From Flavobacterium notoginsengisoli (GTDB lineage: Bacteria; Bacteroidota; Bacteroidia; Flavobacteriales; Flavobacteriaceae): a stretch of 64,000 nucleotides of DNA. Of this stretch, positions 45,338 to 54,338 are shown one piece after another (position 1 is the stretch's first letter; each line of letters begins with the position of its first letter). The stretch is from positions 310,001 to 374,000 of the forward strand of contig NZ_JACHLB010000004.1 of NCBI RefSeq assembly GCF_014207905.1. The letters run 5' to 3'. Both the position numbers and the translations under genes were made by a program. The notes under the pieces are model-generated. The model saw nothing but the letters and a program-made list of their open reading frames with translations, was not told where the DNA came from and searched no databases.

Positions 45338-46390
45338 TTATTTCAAAGACTCCATATCAATCACAAATCGATATTTTACATCGCCTTTTAATAATCTTTC
45401 GTAAGCTTCGTTTACATCATTAACACCAATTACTTCTACATCTGATGTAATGTTGTGTTCTGCGCAGAAATCCAGCATTTCCTGAGTTTCTTTAATTCCA
45501 CCAATTAGTGAGCCTGAGAAACTTCTTCTTCCTAAAATCAAACTGAAAGATGTTACAGGAAGCGGATCCATCGGCGCGCCAACCAAGGTAAGCGTTCCAT
45601 CAACTTTTAGTAAATTTAGATAAGCATCGATATTGTGTTCAGCAGAAACGCAGTCCAAAATAAAGTTTAAACTTCTGGCGTGTTGTGCCATTTGCGTTTC
45701 GTCTGTAGACAATACAACTTCATCTGCTCCAAGACGTTTTGCATCATCAGTTTTAGATAATGAAGTTGTAAAAACAACAACGTGAGCTCCCATAGCTTTT
45801 GCTATTTTTATTCCCATGTGTCCAAGACCTCCAATTCCAACGATTCCTACTTTTTGACCAGGACCTACTTTCCAGTGTTTTAATGGTGAATAAGTGGTGA
45901 TTCCAGCACATAATAATGGAGCTACAGCAGCAAGATTTAATTTATCTGAAATGTGCAGAACGAAGCTTTCATCAACTGTAATACTTTGAGAATAACCTCC
46001 GTAAGTCTGTCCTCCCAGATGTTTGTCTGGTGAATTGAATGTTTGAATATTTCCTTCATCACAGAATTGTTCCAAATCATTTTTACAATGTTCGCATTCT
46101 CTGCAAGAATCAACCATACATCCCACTCCTGCCAAATCGCCAACTTTGAAACCTTTTACATGTTCTCCAACTTTTGTAATGCGACCAACAATTTCGTGTC
46201 CGGGAACAATCGGATAAATGGTTCCATGCCATTCATTTCTAGCTGTATGCAAGTCTGAGTGACAGATTCCGCAGTATAAAATTTCGATTTCTACGTCATG
46301 CGCTTGTACCGCTCTTCTTTGAATATCTAAGGTTTGTAAAGGTGCTTCGGCAGCTTCTGTACCAAAGGCTTTAATGCTTTTTGTTTCCAT
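45338..46390 (-). CDS. zinc-dependent NAD(P)-linked alcohol dehydrogenase (YahK/AdhC type)
   Basis: 350 residues of the medium-chain dehydrogenase family. Catalytic zinc site CGICHSDLHTARNEWHGTIY with VPGHEIVG; structural zinc site with Cys residues in CMVDSCRECEHCKNDLEQFC; nucleotide-binding GIGGLGHMGIKIAKAMGAHV. Together these match cinnamyl-alcohol-type or YahK-like aldehyde reductases that use NADPH on broad aldehydes. Length is normal. It follows the cupin gene on the same strand and shares octamer repeats with its neighbours, so it is probably part of an aldehyde-stress set with the AKR. Confidence 0.95.
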   Translation of the reverse strand: METKSIKAFGTEAAEAPLQTLDIQRRAVQAHDVEIEILYCGICHSDLHTARNEWHGTIYPIVPGHEIVGRITKVGEHVKGFKVGDLAGVGCMVDSCRECEHCKNDLEQFCDEGNIQTFNSPDKHLGGQTYGGYSQSITVDESFVLHISDKLNLAAVAPLLCAGITTYSPLKHWKVGPGQKVGIVGIGGLGHMGIKIAKAMGAHVVVFTTSLSKTDDAKRLGADEVVLSTDETQMAQHARSLNFILDCVSAEHNIDAYLNLLKVDGTLTLVGAPMDPLPVTSFSLILGRRSFSGSLIGGIKETQEMLDFCAEHNITSDVEVIGVNDVNEAYERLLKGDVKYRFVIDMESLK

Positions 46391-46413
46391 TTTTTTTATA
46401 ATTTGTTTAGTTT

Positions 46414-46516
46414 TTTTGTTTCAGGTTTCAGGTTTAACCGCAAAGAGCGCAAAAGTTTATCCAAAACACGCTAAGAAAGATAAACTTAGGATCTTAGCAT
46501 CTTAGAACCTTAGCAA
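46414..46516. repeat. mixed dispersed repeats between ADH and cupin genes
   Basis: TTTCAGGTTTCAGGTTTAAC joins an AACCGCAAAGAGCGCAAAAG half-copy and then TTAGGATCTTAGCATCTTAG octamers, i.e. three repeat families side by side. It ends six bases before the cupin stop. Confidence 0.85.
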
Positions 46517-46521
46517 CTTTA

Positions 46522-46929
46522 TTAAAAACTGCTTAAGAGAAAATACTCTCCATCGGTTACAGGTTCCATCCAAACGCCGTGACCTTTATCTACTTCTGTA
46601 ATAATGGCTACGTAAGAGAATTTATCAAACGGAGTTGCGCCATACCAGTGTTCTACACCTGGCAAAATAGTCACTACTTCATCTTTTTTAAGCAATCTCA
46701 CTGCACTTCCTCTTTCCTGATAATAACCACTTCCTTCTTTCGCAATCAGCATATGCAAACCTGCATTACTATGCCAATTACTCCTTGCGCAAGGCTCGAA
46801 AGTAACTTCCTTTACAACAGTGTTTTCTGGATGAATATCACTGGTTTGTTTTTTATAGGAAACGTCACCCGTCATATAGGTGTTCGGGACTTTTCCTTCT
46901 TCGATAACGGCTGAATAATTTGTTGACAT
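46522..46929 (-). CDS. cupin-domain protein
   Basis: 135 residues, single cupin: KEVTFEPCARSNWHSNAGLH carries the first His cluster, ERGSAVRLLKKDEVVTILPG the middle, and VEHWYGATPFDKFSYVAIIT the second His motif. This matches small cupins of the carboxymuconolactone-type operons (similar to YhhW-like or HutD-type families), which bind a metal and may act as isomerases, dioxygenases or sensors. It precedes the alcohol dehydrogenase in the leftward series and follows an AraC gene, so it may be the first target of that regulator. Confidence 0.9.
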   Translation of the reverse strand: MSTNYSAVIEEGKVPNTYMTGDVSYKKQTSDIHPENTVVKEVTFEPCARSNWHSNAGLHMLIAKEGSGYYQERGSAVRLLKKDEVVTILPGVEHWYGATPFDKFSYVAIITEVDKGHGVWMEPVTDGEYFLLSSF

Positions 46930-47341
46930 AAATTTACTTATTTTTTGAGTTTGATTTTATTTTAAACCTATATATTATTCATTATCAAAATATTAAGAAC
47001 AAGTTATCACTCTTTATCTCTCATTGTTTTAATGCAATATATAAATCGAGGTCTGGCAAAATGCCTTTCCAGTTTGTGTAAAATATTCTAAAAGCATAAA
47101 TCTCCTTTAGAAAAATAGAATTGTTAATTCTTTTCAGTTTTTTTCATAATGTTTCGGTTTTAGGAATTATCAGAATCAGGAAACTAAATTTGAGAAAGCT
47201 AGAAGGCGCTTTATGAAGTAATTATTTAGTCTGTTAAAAACTGATAAATGATTAATACTGTAATTTCAGAGGCAAAATTAGGCTAACAATGCTTCTGAAA
47301 AATAACAATATTCAAACAAAAAATTATGAAATTGAAACAAT
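46930..47341. other. AT-rich intergenic region, no clear feature
   Basis: About 410 bases between the cupin and AraC genes, both leftward. It must hold the promoter of the cupin/dehydrogenase set and probably the AraC binding site. I see no clear direct repeat, terminator or promoter box, and no small gene. Confidence 0.6.
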
Positions 47342-48211
47342 TTACATGCGAAGTGATTTTGGAACCGTTCCAGTAAGTCTTTTAAAATAATTATTAAAAT
47401 AACTCGGATATTCAAATCCAAGCGAATAACCAATGTCAGAAATACTCCAATCGGTATGTTGTAATAATGCTTTGGCTTCGTTAATGATTCGGTCCGTAAT
47501 ATGTGCTGTCGTTGGTCTTCCTGTAACTTCTTTTACAGAACGGTTTAAATGATTGACATGAACGGCAAGACTTTGCGCATAATCCTGCGGTGTCTTTAAT
47601 GTTAAAGGCTCATTTTTGGTTTCTATCGGAAATTGTCTTTCTAATAATTCCAAGAATAAAGAGGTAATCCTAGACGAAGCATTTTTATGTTTGAAGAAAT
47701 TCTCTGAAGGCTGCATCTTCATCGATTCGTGAATAATCAAATTGACATAACTACGCATTAAATCATCTTTAAAAACATAATCGGTTTCATATTCCTGAAT
47801 CATTTTCTGGAACAATGAATCTATAAAAACCTTTTGTTCAGCGTCTAAAGAGAATATTGGCGTTCCCCCTATTTTAAACAAAGGCGATTCCTGCAAGGTT
47901 TCAGAACGGTCATTTGTTCTCAGGAATTCTTCTGTAAAAACACAGGCATATCCTTCATAAGTCTCTGAAAGCGTTTCCCAGGAATACGGAATAATCGGAT
48001 TACCAAAAAACAAGATGCTTCCGTCGGTTTCTATTCCACGGTCGGCATATTGTATAAGGCTTTTGCTGGTATTGATGCAGATTTTATAAAAGTCTCTTCT
48101 GCTATAAACTGGAACTTTACTAAAGTCACCATTTATAGGATACACTTTAAATCCCTTCATTTTTAAATCTGAAGTAAAATCGCAATTCTGAGTTTCTGTC
48201 TGATTATTCAT
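47342..48211 (-). CDS. AraC-family transcriptional regulator
   Basis: 289 residues. The N-terminal part is a Bacteroidota-type sensor (YKICINTSKSLIQYADRGIE; GSILFFGNPIIPYSWETLSE). The C-terminal HTH is complete with YAQSLAVHVNHLNRSVKEVT, then WSISDIGYSLGFEYPSYFNNYFKRLTGTVPKSLRM as the family signature. It probably controls the downstream cupin, alcohol dehydrogenase and AKR genes. A CAAAGTTA box reading as TAnnTTTG on the reverse strand lies 5-12 bases upstream of the start codon, but no -33 partner fits. Length is normal. Confidence 0.93.
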   Translation of the reverse strand: MNNQTETQNCDFTSDLKMKGFKVYPINGDFSKVPVYSRRDFYKICINTSKSLIQYADRGIETDGSILFFGNPIIPYSWETLSETYEGYACVFTEEFLRTNDRSETLQESPLFKIGGTPIFSLDAEQKVFIDSLFQKMIQEYETDYVFKDDLMRSYVNLIIHESMKMQPSENFFKHKNASSRITSLFLELLERQFPIETKNEPLTLKTPQDYAQSLAVHVNHLNRSVKEVTGRPTTAHITDRIINEAKALLQHTDWSISDIGYSLGFEYPSYFNNYFKRLTGTVPKSLRM

Positions 48212-48254
48212 TTTGCAAAGTTATGAAAATCAAACAATATTTAGATTTTTTTTT

Positions 48255-48466
48255 GTTTCAGGTTTAAAGTTTCAGGTTTAACCGCAAGGAGCGCAAAGAT
48301 TTACGCAAAGCACGCAAAAAAAGAATAATAGAATCTCGCAAAGTCGCTAAGCCGCAGAGTTTTTTTGCACGCAGATTTTGCGGATTTAGGCAGATTATTT
48401 TTTTGATTTAAATTATCATAAAATAAAAATCTTTACAAATCTGCTTAAATCTGCAAAATCTGCGTG
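48255..48466. repeat. cluster of four dispersed repeat families
   Basis: In order: GTTTCAGGTTTAAAGTTTCA, an AACCGCAAGGAGCGCAAAG half-copy at about 48279, a TCGCAAAGTCGCTAAG octamer stretch at about 48335, and the CACGCAGATT inverted repeat (arms at 48369 and up to 48466, 27 of 29 matches). It ends just before the GH2 stop at 48470. Confidence 0.88.
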
Positions 48467-48469
48467 AAA

Positions 48470-51289
48470 CTATTTTAAACTCAAAGTTGTAGTTCGTAAT
48501 CCTTTTGCAGAAGCAGAAAAAACAACTTCTTTAGCATTTTCATCTTTTTGGATAATGATTTGGGCATAACCATTAAAAAGCTTTCTTTTCCATGGCTCTG
48601 CTGGAGTAATTACCTGAATAATTCCAGGATCGGTATTCATAACATCCCAATCTTTTATTTTTTGTAAAGGAGTTGCTGCGATATGAATTGTGTTTTTTCC
48701 TTCTTTTAAAATCGCTGTATTAAAAGTATATTTTTGAGCATCTTCTGCACTTGGTTCTACCTTATTTCCGTTAATAAAAACAACAGTTTCTACTCCTATT
48801 TTTTTATAAAAGAAACTCACAATATTTGAAGCTGATTTATTTTTCAAATCAAATTCTCCTTTATAAATATAAGACGCTGCTTGTTTTTTATAATCACGAT
48901 CTTTAAAAGCTTCAACCCATTCATTTTCAGAATAATTTAGCAATTGCTGAGGCAAAACAGCTGTGTTAACTTTTTGTTCTTTAAAATTATTTATAGCTAC
49001 TAAATCAATGTTATCAATAAATTTATCGCTTTCTAACGAAGTTGGATCGCCGTTTCCTACTCCTAAAATTTTACCGCCTTTTATCGCAAATTCAATTTCA
49101 TCATTTGCTGTGGGAACATGAAGACCGTTTTTATCTGTAACTTCAACTGTAACTACAGAAACATTTCCTTTCACAACATTTTCTTTATCCAAAGACAATT
49201 TGATATTTTCTGCTTTTGCGGTTGTTTTTTGAGTCTCAGTCAGTACTTTTTTACCGTTTTTATATCCAACCGCTTCTAGAGTTCCAGGTGCATAATTTAC
49301 TTTCCATTCTAGATGTCCGTTTTTCTCCATTTTCTTTTTTCCTAAACTCTTTTTATTCAAGAAAAGTTCTACCTCATCACAATTAGAATATGCCCAAACA
49401 TCAATTGCTGTGCCTTCCATTCCAATCCAGTTCCAATGCGGTAATAGGTGTAAAACAGGTTCTTTTCCCCACCACGATTTTAAATAAAAAACATTGTCTT
49501 TCGGAAAACCGCAGACATCCATCATTCCGAAATAAGACGTTACCGATGGCCAACCGTAAGGTGTTGGTTCGCCTCGATAATCAAAACCGGTCCAGATAAA
49601 CATTCCTGCTAAATATGGTCTTCCCGCATAGAATTTCCAGCCTTCTTCTATACTGTAAAAAGTGGGTCTTGGCTTTTTGTCATAAGCACTTTGATAGTGT
49701 TTGGCATCATCTGTAAAATAAATTCCTCGGGTTGCAAACGTAGAACCTTCCTCCGTTCCCATTCCGGGTTGATTTTTAAATTGATTTCTATGTGCATCAA
49801 TATCGCCATTTCCTAGATAATTATAGCCCATAATTTCAACTGCAGATGAAATTCCGCTCTTAAATCCACTACTGATTCCAACCGTTACTGGTCTTGTAGA
49901 ATCGATGCTTTTTGCGAAATTCTGCATTACATTTGTAACTCTTTCGCCAACAATTCCACCTTCAATATTCCATTCTTCATTACCAACCGACCAGCAAAAA
50001 ACACTTGGATGATTTCGGTCTCGTTCCATCATTCGCTGTAAATCATTTAAATGATAATCGTTAATTCCCATTAAACGGGTTTCATCAATCACCAACATTC
50101 CTAATTCATCACAAGCTTTTAATAACTCAGGCGTCGGTGGATGATGCGAACAACGATAAGCATTTGAACCCATTTCTTTCAGTTTCTTAATTCTGTAATA
50201 CTGAATTTCATCTGGCAATGCCGTACCAATTCCTGCATGATCCTGATGATTGTTGGTTCCTTTAAGTTTTAAAGGTTTTCCGTTAAGAAAAAAACCGTTT
50301 TCTGGATCAAACTTAATGGTTCTGATTCCGAAAATAGTTTCATAACTGTCAATTATTTTTCCATTTTGCTGAATTTGAGTCACCAAACGATATAAATTTG
50401 GAGTATCAATATCCCACAAAAGCGGATTTTTGACACTTAATTTCGAAGTAAAATTTGCAGTTTTATAAAATTCAGGCGCAGAAACCTTTTCAGAATTAGT
50501 CGTAATCTGTTTATTCGAAGCATCGAAAATCGTCTGAATAATTTCTAAATTACCTTTAGAATTCCCTTTATTTTCAATAGAAACTTCTGCTGTTATTTCT
50601 GCATCATTATTTTTAAGTTCAGAAGTTACGTAAGTTCCATTTTCCTTAACATAAATCGGATTTGTTTTCTGTAAATATACGTGTCTATAAATCCCCGCTC
50701 CCTCATAAAACCAGCCTTCTTCCATCGAAGCATCGGCACGGACAACGATAGTGTTTTCTCCGCCATAATTGACATAAGCCGTTACATCATATTCAAAACC
50801 GTTGTAACCACTTTGTTCAGTTCCCAGATAAAATCCGTTAAAAAATACTTTTGAATTTCTAAAAACACCGTCAAATTTGATCGAGATTACTTTACCTAAA
50901 TCACTTTCCAGAATATTAATTTTCTTTCTGTACCAGCCAATGCTCTTCTCGGGATAATTTTTACCCGCCGCTTTAAATCCATGACTAAAACTGGCGCTTT
51001 CGCTAAAAGGTTGTTCAACCGCCCAATCATGAGGAAGATCAAGTTTTCTCCACGCCCGATCGTCAAAATCTTTTGCAGCAGAACCATCTCCGAAACCTGT
51101 TTTGGTTAAATAGGAAAAATAACCTTCTGCATGTCCAAAATCTTTTTTAGTATCATATAAATGTCCAAACGAAAATCGCCAGTCTTTATCGATTAAAATT
51201 AATTCTCGATCTGATTTTTGAGCGGAAACCCAAAACGATAATAACAGAAAAAAAGAAAGTAAAGCTTTTGGAACAAAAGTGGTTTTCAT
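48470..51289 (-). CDS. secreted glycoside hydrolase family 2 (beta-galactosidase-like)
   Basis: About 939 residues from the ATG at 51289 that opens with the signal peptide MKTTFVPKALLSFFLLLSFW; a longer start exists but would add a non-signal segment. GH2 architecture: sugar-binding jelly-roll (GWYRKKINILESDLGKVISI, KVFFNGFYLGTEQSGYNG), immunoglobulin-like domain, then the TIM barrel with acid/base Glu in FCWSVGNEEWNIEGG and the HHPPTPELLKACDELGMLVI region, and DUF4982-type plus malectin-like C-terminal domains. It cleaves beta-linked galactose or glucuronic acid from glycans outside the cytoplasm. It stands alone; no SusCD pair adjoins it. Confidence 0.93.
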   Translation of the reverse strand: MKTTFVPKALLSFFLLLSFWVSAQKSDRELILIDKDWRFSFGHLYDTKKDFGHAEGYFSYLTKTGFGDGSAAKDFDDRAWRKLDLPHDWAVEQPFSESASFSHGFKAAGKNYPEKSIGWYRKKINILESDLGKVISIKFDGVFRNSKVFFNGFYLGTEQSGYNGFEYDVTAYVNYGGENTIVVRADASMEEGWFYEGAGIYRHVYLQKTNPIYVKENGTYVTSELKNNDAEITAEVSIENKGNSKGNLEIIQTIFDASNKQITTNSEKVSAPEFYKTANFTSKLSVKNPLLWDIDTPNLYRLVTQIQQNGKIIDSYETIFGIRTIKFDPENGFFLNGKPLKLKGTNNHQDHAGIGTALPDEIQYYRIKKLKEMGSNAYRCSHHPPTPELLKACDELGMLVIDETRLMGINDYHLNDLQRMMERDRNHPSVFCWSVGNEEWNIEGGIVGERVTNVMQNFAKSIDSTRPVTVGISSGFKSGISSAVEIMGYNYLGNGDIDAHRNQFKNQPGMGTEEGSTFATRGIYFTDDAKHYQSAYDKKPRPTFYSIEEGWKFYAGRPYLAGMFIWTGFDYRGEPTPYGWPSVTSYFGMMDVCGFPKDNVFYLKSWWGKEPVLHLLPHWNWIGMEGTAIDVWAYSNCDEVELFLNKKSLGKKKMEKNGHLEWKVNYAPGTLEAVGYKNGKKVLTETQKTTAKAENIKLSLDKENVVKGNVSVVTVEVTDKNGLHVPTANDEIEFAIKGGKILGVGNGDPTSLESDKFIDNIDLVAINNFKEQKVNTAVLPQQLLNYSENEWVEAFKDRDYKKQAASYIYKGEFDLKNKSASNIVSFFYKKIGVETVVFINGNKVEPSAEDAQKYTFNTAILKEGKNTIHIAATPLQKIKDWDVMNTDPGIIQVITPAEPWKRKLFNGYAQIIIQKDENAKEVVFSASAKGLRTTTLSLK

Positions 51290-51501
51290 AAATGTGGTTG
51301 TTAGTAAATCAAATAGCGATAAAAATAAGGTTTTTATCATAAAGAGATTAATAGTATTTTATCAAAAGCTGATAACTCATTCATCTTAATGCTTCTAAAC
51401 GGAGTTTCAAAATTTAGAATGAATCTAATGGCTTTAGATTCCAGAATAATTTTCTTTTGATGTAACTTTATCTTAAAATCATAAAAAAAGCAAGAATTAT
51501 T

Positions 51502-51882
51502 ATGAGTACTATTCTAAACGAAAATAGACTCCACAGTAAATTTAAAACCCTAGATCATAAGATTAGCGAACTTAATGATCAAAAGATTGTTGCTTTTTTT
51601 GAATCTTTAGGATTAACAGAAAGAAGTGATGTTGCAAAGGATTTCCTGAAATGGGAAAACATTCTGATAGTCGTTCCAAACCGACATGTATCTCATGAAT
51701 TGAAATATTATAAGTATGCGATTTCCAGAATTTCATTTCTAACAAATCCTTACGCAGATCAGATTCATATCTATGACCTTAAAGAGTGGAAAAGCGCATC
51801 TGGAAACAAAACCCAGTTTCAGATTAGAGAAATGCTGAAAACGAGTTTTGGAGGGGTTAAAAAAACAATTAAAGAGTCTTAG
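51502..51882 (+). CDS. small cytoplasmic protein, function unknown
   Basis: 126 residues, hydrophilic, mixed alpha/beta (FKTLDHKISELNDQKIVAFF; VAKDFLKWENILIVVPNRHV), no signal peptide, no recognised family. It reads away from the GH2 gene and is followed by a strong terminator. Its start has an A-rich context common in this genome. Confidence 0.7.
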   Translation: MSTILNENRLHSKFKTLDHKISELNDQKIVAFFESLGLTERSDVAKDFLKWENILIVVPNRHVSHELKYYKYAISRISFLTNPYADQIHIYDLKEWKSASGNKTQFQIREMLKTSFGGVKKTIKES

Positions 51883-51890
51883 AAAAAAAT

Positions 51891-51925
51891 AAAAGTCCAA
51901 TCTTAACTGATTGGACTTTTATTTT
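51891..51925. terminator. Rho-independent terminator
   Basis: AAAAGTCCAATC, 6-base loop, GATTGGACTTTTATTTTT. It lies 9 bases after the stop of the small protein and upstream of the convergent TlpA gene end; the A and T runs let it serve both strands. Confidence 0.9.
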
Positions 51926-51965
51926 TAGTTTCCTTATTATTTATCATTCCGAAATCATAAAAAAA

Positions 51966-52460
51966 CTATTGAACTTCTAATAAACTTTTCACCTTATCTT
52001 CTAAAGCTTTTCCGTGAATGTTTTTTGCTAAGATAATTCCGTTTTTATCCACTAAAAAATTCAACGGAACAGATTGCAATTTATAATCTGCAACAGCGGG
52101 CGACTGCCAGTATTTTAAATCGCTAACATTTATCCAAGGTAATTTTCCTTTAGCAATTGCTGCTGTCCACAGTGGCTTTTTCGTATCCATCGAAATACCA
52201 TAAATTGATAATTTGTCTGGATAAGCGTTGTGCAATTTTAGTAATAATGGCTGTTCTTTAATACAAGGTCCGCACCAAGAAGCCCAAAAGTCAATTAAAA
52301 CTAAAGAACCTCTTAATGATGAAAGCGATACGTTTTCGCCTTTTACGTTTGGAAGATCGATTTCTGGAGCAATATCGCCAACATCAACACCTACAACTTG
52401 TGCTTTTGAATTGGTTATTACACAACATAAGAATGCTAGAATAAGTAAAATTTTTTTCAT
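51966..52460 (-). CDS. exported TlpA/ResA-type thioredoxin
   Basis: 164 residues with a signal peptide (MKKILLILAFLCCVITNSKA) and a thioredoxin fold of the AhpC/TlpA type: VDVGDIAPEIDLPNVKGENV, then WASWCGPCIKEQPLLLKLHN with the CxxC redox pair, and a late VPLNFLVDKNGIILAKNIHG. It should reduce disulfides in the periplasm, for example in cytochrome maturation or surface protein folding. It stands alone between a terminator and repeat DNA. Length is typical of single-domain TlpA proteins. Confidence 0.9.
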   Translation of the reverse strand: MKKILLILAFLCCVITNSKAQVVGVDVGDIAPEIDLPNVKGENVSLSSLRGSLVLIDFWASWCGPCIKEQPLLLKLHNAYPDKLSIYGISMDTKKPLWTAAIAKGKLPWINVSDLKYWQSPAVADYKLQSVPLNFLVDKNGIILAKNIHGKALEDKVKSLLEVQ

Positions 52461-52495
52461 GATTTAAGTTTATTTTGATTTGAGGGATGTTTTTT

Positions 52496-52705
52496 AATCT
52501 CGCAAAGTCGAAGAGCCGCAAAGTTTTTATCTATTAAGATTTAATAGCGTCCAGCTTTAGCTGGATGATTTTATATAATGTTTCTTAAAAGGCTTTAGCC
52601 GAACTTTACGAATTCGGCTAAAGCCTTTTAACTCCAATATTTCCCCCCTAGCTAAAGCTAGGGGCTATTGAAAAAAACTTTGCGACTATGCGACTTTGCG
52701 AGATT
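52496..52705. repeat. nested composite palindrome, copy B
   Basis: Same plan as 9008-9214: outer arms AATCTCGCAAAGTCG... at 52496 and ...CGACTTTGCGAGATT ending 52705; middle arms around CCAGCTTTAGCTGG (52551-52564) and CTAGCTAAAGCTAG (52648-52661); inner arms AAAAGGCTTTAGCCGAA (52587-52603) and its perfect complement (52613-52629). It fills the divergent space between the thioredoxin and ArsR genes. Confidence 0.93.
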
Positions 52706-52805
52706 ATTACAAAAACAAATATAAATTTTCTTTACTAAAATTCTAAAGCATCACAGCATTTTCTCCTTCTTCAATCATAAAATTATGCTAAATAAATTTC
52801 ACTTA

Positions 52806-52836
52806 ATTGGTATATCGGGAAAAGTCGATATATTTG
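52806..52836 (+). promoter_or_regulatory. promoter of the ArsR/OYE operon
   Basis: ATTG at 52806-52809, 19 bases, TATATTTG at 52829-52836, matching the Bacteroidota -33 TTG and -7 TAnnTTTG pattern. The ArsR start codon follows only four bases later, so the mRNA would have almost no 5' untranslated leader. Confidence 0.75.
52811..52832. promoter_or_regulatory. probable ArsR operator
   Basis: Perfect inverted repeat TATATCG, 8-base spacer, CGATATA, lying between the -33 and -7 boxes and covering the first four bases of the -7 box. Its position fits autorepression by the ArsR protein encoded next. Confidence 0.72.
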
Positions 52837-52840
52837 TATT

Positions 52841-53143
52841 ATGGAAACGATAGAAATATTTAAAGCTTTATCTAACAAGTCCAGACTACAAATGCTGGAA
52901 TGGTTAAAAGAACCGGAAATTAACTTTCCTGGACAGCTGGAACATGCCGGATTTGAACACGGAGTTTGTGTGGGTCAGATTCAGGCTAAAGCTGGTTTAA
53001 CACAATCGACAGTATCCGAATATCTGTCTATTTTACAACGCGCTGGTTTTATCGAAGCCAAACGTGTTGGACAATGGACTTACTATAAACGCAACGAAGG
53101 TGCCTTTGAAGCACTTAGTAAATTAATTCAATCTAATTTGTAA
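52841..53143 (+). CDS. ArsR-family winged-helix repressor
   Basis: 100 residues: FKALSNKSRLQMLEWLKEPE at the start, recognition helix in TQSTVSEYLSILQRAGFIEA, wing RVGQWTYYKRNEG. The classical metal site ELCVCDL is not present; the only nearby Cys is in HGVCVGQI, so it is probably redox- or ligand-responsive rather than a metal sensor. It lies 7 bases upstream of an Old Yellow Enzyme gene and behind an inverted repeat overlapping its promoter, so it probably represses its own operon until an electrophile or quinone is present. Confidence 0.9.
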   Translation: METIEIFKALSNKSRLQMLEWLKEPEINFPGQLEHAGFEHGVCVGQIQAKAGLTQSTVSEYLSILQRAGFIEAKRVGQWTYYKRNEGAFEALSKLIQSNL

Positions 53144-53150
53144 AATTACT

Positions 53151-54257
53151 ATGAGTACAAACAACCTTTTTTCTCCGTTTAACTTAAAAACGTTAAACCT
53201 GAAAAACAGAATCGTAATGGCGCCAATGACGCGCTCTTTTTCTCCTAACGGAGTTCCAACTGACGAAGTAGCCGCTTACTACCAAAAAAGAGCGGAAGGC
53301 GAAGTTGGATTAATTTTATCTGAAGGAACTGTAATTGACAGACCTTCTTCTTCAAATGATGCAAATGTCCCTCATTTTTATGGCGATTTAGCTTTAAATG
53401 GATGGAAAAAAGTAATAGATGAAGTTCACGCTGCAGGCGGAAAAATGGGACCTCAGATCTGGCATATGGGAATTATGGACAATCATCATTCTGGATGGGT
53501 TCCTCCTGTTCCTTTTGAAGGTCCGTCTGGATTAAATCGTCCTGATTTTAGAAATGGTGTTGCCATGTCTGAAAAAGATATTGAAAATACAATTCTTGCT
53601 TTTGGTAAAGCTGCCGCTGATGCTAAAAGATTAGGTTTTGATACTATTGAAATTCACGGTGCACACGGTTATTTAATTGACCAATTCTTTAGAGCTGAAA
53701 CGAATCTACGTGAAGATATTTATGGTGGAAAAACACTTCCGGAACGTAATCGTTTTGCTATTGAAGTAATCAAAGAAATCAGAAAACAAGTTGGAAATGA
53801 TTTTGCTGTTATCATGCGTTTTTCTCAATTCAAACCTTCTGATTACAATTATAAACTGGCTAAAAATCCACAGGAATTAGAAGCTTGGCTTACTCCTCTT
53901 GTTGATGCTGGCGTTGATATTATTCACGCTTCTCAACGCAGATTCTGGGAACCTGAATTTGAAGATTCTGATTTAAATTTTGCGGGATGGGCTAAAAAAG
54001 TTACAGGAGCTCCAACAATTACAGTAGGTTCTGTTGGACTTTCTGGCGATTTCTTTGGTGCTTTTGCTGGAGAAAGTTCAGAACCAACTTCTTTAGAAGA
54101 ATTAAACAGACGTTTCGACAGAGGCGATTTTGATTTAGTTGCTGTTGGAAGACCTCTTTTATCTGATCCAAATTGGGTGGCTAAAATCAAAGCAGGAAAA
54201 ACAGATCAGTTGAAAGGTTTTAGTAAAGAAGCTTTAGGGCAATTGATTTTAGAGTAA
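53151..54257 (+). CDS. Old Yellow Enzyme-family NADH:flavin oxidoreductase
   Basis: 368 residues, typical OYE length. FMN-binding barrel: FNLKTLNLKNRIVMAPMTRS, the segment QIWHMGIMDNHHSGWVPPVP, and the signature DTIEIHGAHGYLIDQFFRAE with the His pair, then VSV-type strand TITVGSVGLSGDFFGAF. It reduces activated alkenes such as enones, quinones and nitro esters with NAD(P)H. It is co-transcribed with the ArsR-type repressor; together with the dehydrogenases at 44-46 kb it suggests defence against reactive electrophiles. Confidence 0.94.
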   Translation: MSTNNLFSPFNLKTLNLKNRIVMAPMTRSFSPNGVPTDEVAAYYQKRAEGEVGLILSEGTVIDRPSSSNDANVPHFYGDLALNGWKKVIDEVHAAGGKMGPQIWHMGIMDNHHSGWVPPVPFEGPSGLNRPDFRNGVAMSEKDIENTILAFGKAAADAKRLGFDTIEIHGAHGYLIDQFFRAETNLREDIYGGKTLPERNRFAIEVIKEIRKQVGNDFAVIMRFSQFKPSDYNYKLAKNPQELEAWLTPLVDAGVDIIHASQRRFWEPEFEDSDLNFAGWAKKVTGAPTITVGSVGLSGDFFGAFAGESSEPTSLEELNRRFDRGDFDLVAVGRPLLSDPNWVAKIKAGKTDQLKGFSKEALGQLILE

Positions 54258-54262
54258 ATTTT

Positions 54263-54304
54263 AAGATACTAAGTCGCTAAGATTCTAAGGGACTAAGTTT
54301 TTTT
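54263..54304. repeat. octamer-periodic repeat arm upstream of the tyrS leader
   Basis: TAAGATACTAAGTCGCTAAG followed by ATTCTAAGGGACTAAG and a T-run. It begins 6 bases after the OYE stop; its T-run runs into the TTTG that serves as the -33 box of the tyrS leader promoter. Confidence 0.85.
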
Positions 54305-54333
54305 GAATACCATAATTAAAAAATTTATCTTTG
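54302..54333 (+). promoter_or_regulatory. promoter of the tyrS leader transcript
   Basis: TTTG at 54302-54305, 20 bases, TATCTTTG at 54326-54333: a full match to the Bacteroidota promoter pattern (-33 TTTG, -7 TAnnTTTG). The predicted start of transcription falls at about 54337-54341, on or next to the ATG of the leader peptide (54339). Confidence 0.85.
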
Positions 54334-54338
54334 CAGTC

